64,000 bases of DNA from Bradyrhizobium iriomotense (GTDB lineage: Bacteria; Pseudomonadota; Alphaproteobacteria; Rhizobiales; Xanthobacteraceae): contig NZ_JAFCJZ010000017.1 in the NCBI RefSeq assembly GCF_018130765.1, positions 1 through 64,000 on the forward strand, written 5' to 3'. The position numbers and the translations under genes were made by a program. Below the pieces are notes generated by a model. That model was not told the DNA's origin and made no database searches. It worked only from the letters and a program-made list of their open reading frames with translations. Shown piece after piece: positions 33,282 to 42,599 of the stretch; the first letter of the stretch is position 1, and every line of letters begins with the position of its first letter.

Positions 33282-34295
33282 TCACCGTTGGGTTTCAGGG
33301 ACGATGTAACGTCGCTTCGCTAGCGCTTGGATCCCCTCGAGGATGCCGCTCATTCGCGCTCTGAGCGCAGGACGACTGGAAATGCCAATTCTAGGAAGCG
33401 CAAAGGGATTCAGCTTGTGATCGTATAATCGGCCCTGTCGCGTCGTCGTCGCAGTCTGAAAGCCTGCTTGGCTAGCCAGCTTCTCTTCGCGCGGTCCGCA
33501 CGCACCATAAGGATATGCGACGTGTCGAACCGGCAACTGCACCAAATCCTCGAGATAGTCTCGATTATCGGCCAGCTCGGCCAGCGCCGAGACGCCGTCC
33601 AGGCTTGAAAGAGCCGGGTGTGATGTCGAATGGCCGCCGATTGACGCGAGCGGATGTCGCGCAAGCGTACGGAGTTCACGCTCGTCCAGGAAGTACTCGT
33701 CGTTCAATTTCTCCAGCGAAATCCCACTCTCCTTGAAAACCGGCCAAAGCATCGCACCGCGTCGATAATCTTGGTGGACCCACCGGGTCACCTCTGCCAA
33801 TGCGGATATCTTGCTCCGAAGGTCGGAACATAGGAATTGGCGACCTAGGGCATCGATTGAAACTCGATCTCTCGACAGAAACAACCTGCGCAGGCCCAGC
33901 CACCACGATTGCAGCGATCGTGTCGGGGCACCGGTGGGCACGTACATCATGAACGGCGCATTCTGTCGCTCCATGATAGGAAGCGCTACGGACACGTTAT
34001 CACGGTAACCGTCGTCAAAGGTCAGAACTGCATAACGCTCAGATCTGTCATTCCGCGCCAGCCTCTCGATACATTCATCGAGGCTCACGAGCACCCATCC
34101 CTCCTGCCGAAGCCAGTTGAGCGAGTACTCGAACAGCGCAACCGACGTTCCGGTCATCAACTCTGATCGGGCATCGCGTTGTATTTCGTGAAAGAGAAAT
34201 ATGGCCGCTCTCGCCGCAAGGCGTGCCCGGAAGACCGGCAACTCTCCAATTCGGCTCGCGCCATAATATATACAATCCTTCACGATCGGGTTCAT
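33282..34295 (-). CDS. Polysaccharide deacetylase (NodB-like, CE4)
   Basis: A 337-residue protein with the CE4 deacetylase motifs: TFDDGY (92-97), in which the Asp pair supplies the base and a metal ligand, GGHSTSHPAL with the metal-binding His pair, and YPYGACG. It would remove N- or O-acetyl groups from a sugar, such as N-acetylhexosamine, in the EPS or its precursor. I start at the ATG at 34295 because AGGATGG lies eight bases before it; in-frame starts up to 34394 also exist. It heads the run deacetylase, six-hairpin protein, flippase, lyase, separated from upstream genes by about 370 bases. Confidence 0.87.
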   Translation of the reverse strand: MNPIVKDCIYYGASRIGELPVFRARLAARAAIFLFHEIQRDARSELMTGTSVALFEYSLNWLRQEGWVLVSLDECIERLARNDRSERYAVLTFDDGYRDNVSVALPIMERQNAPFMMYVPTGAPTRSLQSWWLGLRRLFLSRDRVSIDALGRQFLCSDLRSKISALAEVTRWVHQDYRRGAMLWPVFKESGISLEKLNDEYFLDERELRTLARHPLASIGGHSTSHPALSSLDGVSALAELADNRDYLEDLVQLPVRHVAYPYGACGPREEKLASQAGFQTATTTRQGRLYDHKLNPFALPRIGISSRPALRARMSGILEGIQALAKRRYIVPETQR

Positions 34296-34665
34296 GTGCA
34301 ATGCCATCCTGAAGATTGCAGAACTCCTATCCAAGAACGCGAGACCACCGACACAGTGCATCGCGGGCGGGAAGTCGTTCACCGCCGCATCCATGATCAG
34401 GTTCGTTTTCCCTCATAACGACTCGTCCTCAACTCCACTTCGGGACACCCATAATTTCCAATAACGGAAGTAAAGGTATCCAGCCTGAGAACAGAGCGAT
34501 CGAGTTCATAGGGAACTATGCGCTACGAATTGTGAGTACTCCCGAAGTAGAGCGTCGGACGCAGTTGCCACGAGCCTTTTGTCAATCGGCCGATGCTGCG
34601 GCACGGATCGGATAGCGCGACCAACAATAACGGCATGTGCCAGCGCCGGTGGCGCGCGGAAACGC
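34296..34665. promoter_or_regulatory. Intergenic stretch before the deacetylase-flippase run
   Basis: About 370 bases between the glycosyltransferase and deacetylase genes, both on the minus strand. The less GC-rich centre (around 34410-34530) is the likely place for a promoter driving the deacetylase run, but I cannot name the boxes. The short frames here have no similarity I recognise. Confidence 0.4.
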
Positions 34666-35850
34666 TCATCCGAGCGATCGCCCGGCGCCGGTCGTCATTG
34701 CCCTTATAGCGTCGGCCTGCCCCGATCTCGGTCGCGAAGCGCCGCGCCACACTCCTACCAGTCTGTCAACGTAGGCATTGATTTCAAATCGGCTAGCATG
34801 CTGCGCTCGCGCCCGAACCCCTAAGCTCGTGCGAAGCGCGGGACTTCTTAGAAGCCGCTCCAGAGCCGAAGCCACAGCCTGACCATCGTTCACCGGCACC
34901 AACAGACCCGTCTTTTCGTGCTCCACAATCTCCGGCAAGGCTCCCACCGGGGTGCAGACGACAGCCAGGCCGTGAGCAAACGCTTCCACCACGCACATCG
35001 GCAAGTTCTCGACCCACGATGGCAGGACGAGAATGTCAGCGGCCTGCAATTCGGCCGTTACAGCCTCGTCGTCGAGCCATCCCGGTACTTTCACACGCTC
35101 GGAAAGCCCAAGGCGTTCAACCGACATCCGTGTTTCCGCGACTGCTCCGTCACCCGCCAAGATCGCCTGCCAATCATCGCGATGCCGTATCATCTCGAAC
35201 GATTCAAGGAGATTCCCGATTCCCTTGGCTTCGCAGAGACGACCGAGAAACAGGATTTTGACCGGACCATTGGGATGGAAAGCGCGAGGCCGCGCCTTGG
35301 TCGAATTTGGCATGATAACTGTGCGACCCGACAATTGCGGCAGCTTTGCAACGACCAGGTCGGACCATACCTGCCCCAGAACGATTACGACTTCGGCCTT
35401 GCCTAAGAGCGTGTCTATGTGACGGCGAGTCACTCGATTACACGACTCCCAGAACCGGCCGAACTCTCCCGAATGCAGGTGAACGACGTAGGGAATTTGC
35501 AATACCGAGGCGACCTCCGCAACGGCAATCTTGCGATACGCGCTTGCGTTCGCAGAGAGGTTTATATGAATGACATCGATGCCCTGCCACGCGTGGAGCC
35601 AAACTATCCTGAGAAGAGCCCATACCAACGCGATAGGCGACGCATATATGTTCGTCCCGCGACTGACCACGAATCGCAGCGAAATATCTGCTCGTGGACA
35701 CTCACGAAACCGCTGCCGAATGGCATCCATCATACGATCGATACCACCGCGCCCTCCTTCGCCGAGAGGCGTTACCACCACGACATTGAGGCGTGACGCC
35801 GATTGCCTATGAATTCTCTTGAAATTCTTTGGCTGAGGGATATCGACCAT
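34666..35850 (-). CDS. Glycosyltransferase family 4
   Basis: A 394-residue GT-B enzyme. The N-domain has NVVVVTPLGEGGRGGIDR and the C-domain has VKILFLGRLCEAKGIGNLLES, LAGDGAVAETRMSVERL and the donor-site segment PSWVENLPMCVVEAFAHG with the two glutamates of the EX7E motif. It adds a sugar to the growing lipid-linked repeat unit at the cytoplasmic face. The ATG at 35850 (MVDIPQPKNF) follows GGAAGG and overlaps the end of the epimerase-dehydrogenase gene by 44 bases; a longer upstream frame has no similarity. Confidence 0.9.
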   Translation of the reverse strand: MVDIPQPKNFKRIHRQSASRLNVVVVTPLGEGGRGGIDRMMDAIRQRFRECPRADISLRFVVSRGTNIYASPIALVWALLRIVWLHAWQGIDVIHINLSANASAYRKIAVAEVASVLQIPYVVHLHSGEFGRFWESCNRVTRRHIDTLLGKAEVVIVLGQVWSDLVVAKLPQLSGRTVIMPNSTKARPRAFHPNGPVKILFLGRLCEAKGIGNLLESFEMIRHRDDWQAILAGDGAVAETRMSVERLGLSERVKVPGWLDDEAVTAELQAADILVLPSWVENLPMCVVEAFAHGLAVVCTPVGALPEIVEHEKTGLLVPVNDGQAVASALERLLRSPALRTSLGVRARAQHASRFEINAYVDRLVGVWRGASRPRSGQADAIRAMTTGAGRSLG

Positions 35851-38161
35851 GGTCCTTCCGTCGCGATTGTGATGGGAACTCGTCTGTATCAGCCAGGCCC
35901 GGCGCCCGCCGCCAGCGAGGCCCCTCCGCGTCGATAAGCTCTTCGAAGGAAAGCAGCGGGGACTCGAACTTCTGCGATGCGTACACCTTGTGATTTGAAA
36001 GAATGACCAGCACGTCCGCCCAACCATCGACCATATCGATCGGAAACAACTCGAGATCCCACTCCTTCACAAAAGGATCGTGACAGCGAACTTCGTATTT
36101 GCTCGCGAGGAGCCTTGCGATCTGCAGCACTGGGGTTTCGCGGGCATCGTCCACGTCCGGTTTGTAACTCACTCCTAGGACCCCGATTTTCCTCGCGGAG
36201 GGCGGTATCTTGGCTTGAATTCGCTCGACCGTATGTTTCGGCATCGCATCGTTCAGTTCGCGGGCGGTCATAATGAGTGTCGCATCGCCACCGACGTCTT
36301 CGATCAGGAACCATGGATCGATAGCGATGCAGTGCCCCCCTACCCCTATCCCGGGCTGCAAAATGTTGACGCGCGGATGTCTGTTTGCAAGCTCGATCGC
36401 GGCCGAAATGCTGAACCCGAACTTGTCGGCAATCAAAGAAAACTCGTTGGCAAGAGCGATGTTGACATCTCGGAAGGTGTTCTCCATGAGCTTCACACAT
36501 TCCGCGGTCACCAGATCCGTTCGATGGATCGCCCCTTTCGTAAATACAGAATAGAGTTCCGCCGCTCTTTGCGCTGCCGCCGGCGACGTCGCGCCGATGA
36601 CGCGATCATTGTGCACAATTTCGTGCAGTGTATTGCCGGGAAGCGCGCGCTCCGGGCAATGCGCAACTTCGACGTTCAAGTTCTTCGACCTCAAAATGGG
36701 TAGCACGATGTCTCGGCAAGCATTCGGTTTGATGGTCGACTCGATGATGAGGAGGTTTCCGTCCTTCAAGACAGGGAGCAGACCGTTCACAGCCGAGATG
36801 ACGCAGGACAAGTCGCACTTCTTGCTTTCATGCGGCGTCGGAACCGCCACAACGAAAACGTCTGCCGCCCTGGGCTTCGTGAGCGCCCTGAAATTTCCGG
36901 TCTTCAAGGCTGCCGCCAATAGTTCCGGGAGGCCCTTCTCCTCGAACGGGCATCGGCCGCTAATGATCTCATCCACCTTCTTTTCGTTGAGATCGTAGCC
37001 GGCGACCTTTACACCTGCGTTTGCAAGCAAGAGAGACGTCGGGAGTCCCATATAGCCGAGGCCCACAACGCACACTGTGTCGAGCGCTTGCAGAACCGGC
37101 GGACGCTCGTGCCCGACGACGACGTCGAGTATTCTTTCGGCGGTGTGGCCGTCTCCGAATGGACTCTGCCACGGCACTATCGATCGACTAAGGGCCTCAA
37201 GCATCGCTTCTGCGTTTCGGTGAACCAGCACGTTTGCACCCACGTCGACGGTCTCGGGACGTTCTGTCCGGTCACGGATCGTCACGCAGGGGACGCCGAG
37301 GATGCAGGCTTCTTCCTGCACTCCGCCGGAGTCCGTAATGACGGCAATACAATTGGCTAGCAACTTGATAAAATCCGAATATCCGACTGGTTCAGTCCAG
37401 GTCAGGTTTGACGGCAAATCAATCTTCGCCTCTCTGAGGACCTTCTGTGTACGATAGTGTATCGGCCAGCACACCTTGCCGGGAATCCTGGCGATCAGCC
37501 GGATGATCTCCAACAGCGCGTTCGGGTCATCGACGTTTGCGGCCCGGTGCGATGTAAGAAGGTAGTACTCCGCTTCTTGCAGATTCAGCGCACGGAGGAT
37601 CTTGCTAGTCTTTTCCGCGTGAAGCCGATGAGATAGCAGGGCGTCGACGATCGTGTTACCGACCTTGAAGATCTTCGAATCCGCCAGGCCTTCCCTTTTC
37701 AGTTGATCAACTTGCACGTCTGTGACGGCGAACAAATAGTCCGAGATATGATCCGCGATGATCCGGTTGCTTTCCTCCGGCATCGTCTGGTCAAAAGAGC
37801 GCAATCCGGCTTCGATGTGCCCGACCTTGATGTGAAGCTTGTGTGCGGCAAGAGCGCCGGCCACCACGGTGTTCGTGTCACCTTGAACGAGCAGGATATT
37901 GGGCTGCTCCGACACCAAGATTGGCTCTAACGCGATTAGTATGCGCCCCGTCTGATTCGCATGTCCACCGGAGCCGATATTCAAATTGTACTTCGGCGCG
38001 GGAAGTTCGAGTTCGGAGAAGAAGATCGCGTCGAGTTTCTCGGAGTAGTGTTGCTTCGAGTGAATGATGAAGTAGTCGATCTTTCGCTTACGGCATTCGC
38101 GAATGACCGGCGCCATCTTGATAATTTCCGGGCGAGTTCCGACGAGAACTGCGATCTTCAT
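35807..38161 (-). CDS. Fused UDP-GlcNAc 2-epimerase / UDP-ManNAc 6-dehydrogenase (WecB-WecC)
   Basis: A 784-residue two-enzyme fusion. Residues 1-350 are a non-hydrolysing UDP-GlcNAc 2-epimerase (VGTRPEIIKMAPV, QGDTNTV, GHIEAGLRS, PEESNR, TDSGGVQEE). Residues 360-784 are a UDP-ManNAc dehydrogenase (VVGLGYMGLP, AVPTP, CPERALPGN and the catalytic Cys611 in GIGVGGHCIAIDPWF). Together they convert UDP-GlcNAc to UDP-ManNAcA, which is normally done by two separate proteins. The junction (350-362) is short with no frameshift, and the reading frame is open throughout, so the fusion appears real. It predicts N-acetylmannosaminuronic acid in the polymer. Confidence 0.93.
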   Translation of the reverse strand: MKIAVLVGTRPEIIKMAPVIRECRKRKIDYFIIHSKQHYSEKLDAIFFSELELPAPKYNLNIGSGGHANQTGRILIALEPILVSEQPNILLVQGDTNTVVAGALAAHKLHIKVGHIEAGLRSFDQTMPEESNRIIADHISDYLFAVTDVQVDQLKREGLADSKIFKVGNTIVDALLSHRLHAEKTSKILRALNLQEAEYYLLTSHRAANVDDPNALLEIIRLIARIPGKVCWPIHYRTQKVLREAKIDLPSNLTWTEPVGYSDFIKLLANCIAVITDSGGVQEEACILGVPCVTIRDRTERPETVDVGANVLVHRNAEAMLEALSRSIVPWQSPFGDGHTAERILDVVVGHERPPVLQALDTVCVVGLGYMGLPTSLLLANAGVKVAGYDLNEKKVDEIISGRCPFEEKGLPELLAAALKTGNFRALTKPRAADVFVVAVPTPHESKKCDLSCVISAVNGLLPVLKDGNLLIIESTIKPNACRDIVLPILRSKNLNVEVAHCPERALPGNTLHEIVHNDRVIGATSPAAAQRAAELYSVFTKGAIHRTDLVTAECVKLMENTFRDVNIALANEFSLIADKFGFSISAAIELANRHPRVNILQPGIGVGGHCIAIDPWFLIEDVGGDATLIMTARELNDAMPKHTVERIQAKIPPSARKIGVLGVSYKPDVDDARETPVLQIARLLASKYEVRCHDPFVKEWDLELFPIDMVDGWADVLVILSNHKVYASQKFESPLLSFEELIDAEGPRWRRAPGLADTDEFPSQSRRKDHGRYPSAKEFQENS

Positions 38162-38242
38162 CTCTGCACCGTGAGCGGTAGACTGAGCTCCGCTTCCTTC
38201 GATTTGGACCTCCAGGAGGACTTCCTGTAAAGAGTTGTGCTG

Positions 38243-39481
38243 CTACTCCAGATACTTTGTCGCCAAGCTTCGATTTCGTTCAATCGCCCCGACACGCAAC
38301 GAGCCGACGCAACGATCGACGTTGATGGAATGCGAGCGGGTAACGGCGAGCAATGCATCGACTATCGCGGCGCTATCGTGCGGAACGCACGTTCCTTTTG
38401 CGGCCCGCTCGGACGTGATGCCGATGCCGGGCTGCCTCCGCGTGCCCGAAACGAACACCCAACGATCAGAACTTGTCAAAACATCCGTAAGCTTACTGGG
38501 AAGGTACGGGCTATCCTTGATGTCGGCTTCAACGATGAGATTCGCCAGTGCCCGGCTCGCAATGTACCTGCTGAACTTGTCGGGCAAAGACCCCAAAAGA
38601 CACACGCCGTTCCCGAAGTCACCGCTCTCGACGCCTTGCCTTAGCCTTTCGCAAACGCTGCCGATGAACGTGAACGATATTCCGTGCGAGTGAATACACT
38701 GGGCCATCGCCTCCCTTAGCTGCGGCGAGAATCGTTCCTTGGACAAATCACCGAGATGAACCACGGACGATCGGACGCGATCCACTACTTCTTTAGACGG
38801 AATCTCAATCAACTCATCTGCGAGATGCGCCGCTACAGCCAACTTGTTGGAGTTTCGCTCGAGTTCCGGATAATGATTGAGCATAAACTCCACGGCGGAC
38901 GAGTTCGTGTATATGACGCGATCAAAATTCGCGTAGACCCGCGAGATCAACTTCCTGTTGTAGTTGCCCGCCAAAGGAAAAGCGTACCTGTCGTAAGGCG
39001 AAGGTAGACCCCGATATGGCCAGGGATCCGAGAAGAACGCGATCTTTCGAATCTCATCTAGGGATTCCAGCTTCAGTCCGAGCAGCGGTACAAAAAACGG
39101 TTGCGCAATGAATATTGCGAGTTCGGGGTGGAATTCTGCGACCCGACGGCGAAGAGCGCCTATCAGAAAATTCGATTTTGGGTAAACGAAGTTGCTGACG
39201 AACTCCGTGGCGACCCTGTTGACAATCGTCGAATGCACCAAGTTCAGCTTCCGAACGATGCCTTGGATCGCGCTCGGGGGAGCCAACCGCACCACTTCTA
39301 TCTCGTCGGGCAATTCCGAACGGTCCGGCCTTCCGCCCGCCTCGCTATCAAGGGAAAGAACGGACACAATGTTTCCATTGACCGCGGCAAGAGTTCTGGC
39401 CAACCGTCGGTTTTGAACGGCCCTGGCACTCATTCCGTGGAGGAGTGGTCCGCAAACAATTAGGACTCTCAGAGTTGTCAC
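38243..39481 (-). CDS. Glycosyltransferase-like GT-B protein
   Basis: About 412 residues from a GTG at 39481, or 429 from a TTG at 39532; neither has an ideal ribosome site. I favour the GTG because it places the first beta strand (LRVLIVCGPLLHG) at the usual distance from the N-terminus. The protein shows a GT-B layout: an N-domain with AFFSDPWPYRGLPSPYDRY and TNSSAVEFMLNHYP, and a C-domain with VHLGDLSKERFSPQLREAM, FIGSVCERL and PYLPSKLTDVLTS. The family signature is weak, so it may be a distant GT4 or an inactive relative. It lies between the chain-length regulator and the epimerase-dehydrogenase fusion and should take part in repeat-unit assembly. Confidence 0.72.
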   Translation of the reverse strand: MTTLRVLIVCGPLLHGMSARAVQNRRLARTLAAVNGNIVSVLSLDSEAGGRPDRSELPDEIEVVRLAPPSAIQGIVRKLNLVHSTIVNRVATEFVSNFVYPKSNFLIGALRRRVAEFHPELAIFIAQPFFVPLLGLKLESLDEIRKIAFFSDPWPYRGLPSPYDRYAFPLAGNYNRKLISRVYANFDRVIYTNSSAVEFMLNHYPELERNSNKLAVAAHLADELIEIPSKEVVDRVRSSVVHLGDLSKERFSPQLREAMAQCIHSHGISFTFIGSVCERLRQGVESGDFGNGVCLLGSLPDKFSRYIASRALANLIVEADIKDSPYLPSKLTDVLTSSDRWVFVSGTRRQPGIGITSERAAKGTCVPHDSAAIVDALLAVTRSHSINVDRCVGSLRVGAIERNRSLATKYLE

Positions 39482-39539
39482 TCCCCGTTGATTGTTGGGC
39501 CTGGTCGAAACATATTGGATAGCGATCCTCAAACACCAA

Positions 39540-40694
39540 CTAGGCGTCCGGGCGCCTCATACCGCCCTGGGCTCCTGCTGTTCCGGACACGTCCCGCGGC
39601 GCTTGCTGTCGAAATCGCGACAAGACAGCCGACGGATAGTCCTGATTGAGCACAGCCAGTTGCGTCGGTTCACAAGGCCCCCCGGATGACGCCACGGTCT
39701 CGTCTCCGCCGATGAGGATGCCTCGAAAAAGTAGATCGCGCAGCATTCCAAGCGCGATGCCAAATAGCCCCCCTCCGGCGATCGCTATTCCAAGCACGAT
39801 AAGCGGCTTCGGCGAGCTGGCGTCCAAGGGGCGAGACGCCTCGATCAACAAATGCGCTTCGATGTTGGAGGATTGCTGTTGTGCTTCCATGTAGCGGAGC
39901 ATCCGGACAAAGCTCTCGTAAGCCTTGGTGGAGGTTTCTGCGGCGGCTTCCAGTTCGTGGAGATTGGCCAGCGCATTATCCGGGGATTGCGATGGTGACT
40001 TACCTACGGCACCAGTTTGATATTTCATCACCGCGTTCTGGGCGACTGACGCCTTGGTGCTTAGTTCGGCCATCCGATCCTTGACCCATTTTTCTTCGCC
40101 CAAACCCGACTTGAATTTCGCCTCCATTTGAGCCGCAATATGAGTCTCTGCAACGGTGTTTAGAATTCTTGCAGCTCGCTCGGGATCCGCTGAGTCGAAC
40201 GTGATCTCGATAATGTAGGTAAGACCGACGCGCTTAGCCGAGAGCTTGCGGTCGAACGACCGCAGAGCTCGGCGCATCACGTCAAATTCCGTCTCCGGTT
40301 CGATGAAACCGAACGATCGCAGTGTCGATTTCACCGTGCCGCGCAACCCGCCGGATGGCGCGCCAAACTCGGCATCCTCGACCAGGCTCAATTTCCTCAT
40401 GACTACTCGTGCCAGTCCCTCGGATTTTATGATAGCGATCTGGCTTTCGACCATCGTTGACGCAGACGCAGCGTCAATCGGGGGCGCCTTCGCATCTATG
40501 ACGAGCTTAGAAGTGGCCGTGTAGGTCCGCGCTGCGCTGGCGAGGTAGAACGCAGCACCGCCAACCGTAACCAAAAACGCCAGCGACATGATCCAGAGGT
40601 GCCGCCGTACGAAAGCCATAGCGGCCGCCAGAGACTCGACCGGCGAACGGAATTCTTCCGAGGTCGAACTATCCGCTCTATGCGTCTGTGGCAT
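39540..40694 (-). CDS. Wzz-like chain-length determinant (PCP), no kinase domain
   Basis: A 384-residue polysaccharide co-polymerase. It has one membrane helix near residues 33-52 (HLWIMSLAFLVTVGGAAFYL), a periplasmic helical region with coiled-coil character and a second helix near 305-325 (LIVLGIAIAGGGLFGIALGM). The N-terminal Wzz pattern (TATSKLVIDAK) is visible. Unlike rhizobial ExoP-type proteins, it has no cytoplasmic tyrosine-kinase domain with Walker motifs; the tail of about 50 residues is Gly/Pro/Gln-rich. It would set polymer length with Wzy. No kinase or phosphatase partner is encoded in this window. Confidence 0.88.
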   Translation of the reverse strand: MPQTHRADSSTSEEFRSPVESLAAAMAFVRRHLWIMSLAFLVTVGGAAFYLASAARTYTATSKLVIDAKAPPIDAASASTMVESQIAIIKSEGLARVVMRKLSLVEDAEFGAPSGGLRGTVKSTLRSFGFIEPETEFDVMRRALRSFDRKLSAKRVGLTYIIEITFDSADPERAARILNTVAETHIAAQMEAKFKSGLGEEKWVKDRMAELSTKASVAQNAVMKYQTGAVGKSPSQSPDNALANLHELEAAAETSTKAYESFVRMLRYMEAQQQSSNIEAHLLIEASRPLDASSPKPLIVLGIAIAGGGLFGIALGMLRDLLFRGILIGGDETVASSGGPCEPTQLAVLNQDYPSAVLSRFRQQAPRDVSGTAGAQGGMRRPDA

Positions 40695-40812
40695 GTCTTT
40701 GTACCCGCGCTGTTAGGCCTTACCCAAGTCGGAACGCAATTTACCGGAAGGGCGACACGACTGCGGGTAAACTACTTCGTTCCGTCCGCTACTGAGTTGA
40801 AGGTGACGAAAG

Positions 40813-42300
40813 CTAGTAAGCATTCCGATACACCTTTCTCGAGAACAAGGTCAGGATGACGATCTTGACGTCGAGGAGAAGCGACCAGTTGTCGATGTAG
40901 AAGAGATCGTACTCGACACGCCGCCGCATCTTCTCCAGGGTATCGACGTTGCCGCGATATCCATTGACCTGCGCCCAACCGGTAATGCCGGGCTTGACGT
41001 TGTGACGGCGGTGGAACGACCCAATGAGCCGGGCAAACTCCTCGTTCTGCGAGGTCGCGTGCGGACGGGGCCCAACGAGGGACATATCGCCGATGAGCAC
41101 GTTGAACAGCTGCGGAAGTTCATCGAGATTGGTGCGGCGCAAGAAGCGGCCAACTCGGGTTACACGTTCGTCGCCTCTGACGGCGGGGCTGAAATTGTCC
41201 CCGTCCTCCATCACGATCATTGATCTGAATTTCAACACGCGAATGGGCTCAGTGTTGTAGCCATGTCGCGTCTGGCGAAACAGCACCGGCCCACGGGAGT
41301 CCAGCTTGATTAGAATGGGAATGATAACGAAGACAGGACAGGCCAAAACGAGCCCTGCAATAGAAGTGACAACGTCGAACGCTCGCTTGACCGCCCGGTT
41401 GAACTGAGTGAGGGGACACTGGAATATCCGCATCGTCACCGTGTTGCCGAATTGGGTGATCCGCGACATCGCCATCAGATCAATGGCACCGACCGGAACG
41501 ACGTGGACGTCGAGCGGCAGCTCGGACAGGGCCTCGGCCAACACAAGGGCAGCCGGGACGTCGGCCTCCGAACTTAGAATGACAATGTCGTCCGCTCGGA
41601 GCGGTCGGCAAGCCGAGACCAGTTGATGCGCATGAGGAAACGCTTCCCCGGCAGACAGCATCGTCGAAGAGTTCAGGCCAACCGCCGGGAATTCAAACGA
41701 ACGAATCGTCCTAATTCCGCTGCCGAACACGCGAGCAGAGAAATCCGAGCAGTGGGACGAGTCTCCGATAAGAATGATGCGCCTGGCCTCTATTAGCCCC
41801 GATGCAATGGCAGGCTGCAAAAGAGAAAACCATACTGTCCGTGTGCAGAGTACTGCGAGAAGAACGCTTGCTGCCTGGGCAATGACGGTGGCGCGCGAAA
41901 ACCCGTCCGAGATCTTGAGAAGGAATATGGTCGAGATGAAGAGAGAAAATACGAAGAATACGGAGCTGGCGCCACTCCATAGGAATACGTGCCGGGGTTG
42001 CGTCTGGATTCGCGAATATTGGCGCAACCCTACGGAGACGAGCAGCTGCAGCACGGAAATGAAGATTGATTGCAGGATGTATTTGGAGGCCTCTGGGGGG
42101 TCGAACAGGACCAGCCGATGATAGAGAGCAGCCGCGGAATAGGCGGCAATAGCCACGACTACGAGTTCGGCACTCGCCGCCAGGACGACCATGCCGAAAA
42201 GACGGTTCTTTTGGGCGCCCGCTGCAACTGCATTGCTTCCAGCGACCGAATGTGCCTGACGCTTCGCAGGAGCGGGCGAATTGGTAAAAGCATAACTCAC
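40813..42300 (-). CDS. Undecaprenyl-phosphate sugar phosphotransferase (WcaJ/ExoY-like)
   Basis: A 495-residue polyisoprenyl-phosphate hexose-1-phosphate transferase. Four or five membrane helices fill the first 170 residues, followed by a Rossmann-like linker domain and the catalytic domain (about 300-495). The latter begins KRAFDVVTSIAGLVLACPV and has RGPVLFRQTRHG, LKFRSM, RRTNLDELPQLFNVL and GPRPHA. These are the conserved motifs of the enzymes that start repeat-unit synthesis by placing the first sugar, often glucose or galactose, on undecaprenyl phosphate. It is separated from the chain-length gene by 118 bases and divergent from the export gene. Confidence 0.93.
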   Translation of the reverse strand: MSYAFTNSPAPAKRQAHSVAGSNAVAAGAQKNRLFGMVVLAASAELVVVAIAAYSAAALYHRLVLFDPPEASKYILQSIFISVLQLLVSVGLRQYSRIQTQPRHVFLWSGASSVFFVFSLFISTIFLLKISDGFSRATVIAQAASVLLAVLCTRTVWFSLLQPAIASGLIEARRIILIGDSSHCSDFSARVFGSGIRTIRSFEFPAVGLNSSTMLSAGEAFPHAHQLVSACRPLRADDIVILSSEADVPAALVLAEALSELPLDVHVVPVGAIDLMAMSRITQFGNTVTMRIFQCPLTQFNRAVKRAFDVVTSIAGLVLACPVFVIIPILIKLDSRGPVLFRQTRHGYNTEPIRVLKFRSMIVMEDGDNFSPAVRGDERVTRVGRFLRRTNLDELPQLFNVLIGDMSLVGPRPHATSQNEEFARLIGSFHRRHNVKPGITGWAQVNGYRGNVDTLEKMRRRVEYDLFYIDNWSLLLDVKIVILTLFSRKVYRNAY

Positions 42301-42599
42301 CGGAAGCTCCAGCCAGTCCGCCGACCGGCAAGAACAGTAGCATTCGGTTACAGGCAGGGATTGGCAATAAGTGGGTAGAGTGGAGTAACCACGATGGTCG
42401 ATTGAGCAGCGGCGACGCGGGGCTAGATTGCAAGCACAGATCGATCAAGCATGAGGTGCTGGACGACCCGGCCGCGCCGAGGAGACGTTAGCTTCCAGGC
42501 GGTCCCTTGGAGCGATGGCCCCGGTGGTGGTGATGCAGCGTCGTCGCCATAGATCGATTTGAACGACGTTGTTGCATGTCCGTTTGGAAAGTTGCTGCC
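42301..42599. promoter_or_regulatory. Divergent promoter region, phosphotransferase / export protein
   Basis: Just under 300 bases between the initiating phosphotransferase and the export protein, which are transcribed apart. Both promoters should lie here, which would let synthesis start and export be controlled together. I find no clear boxes or operator by eye. No other gene is evident. Confidence 0.4.
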
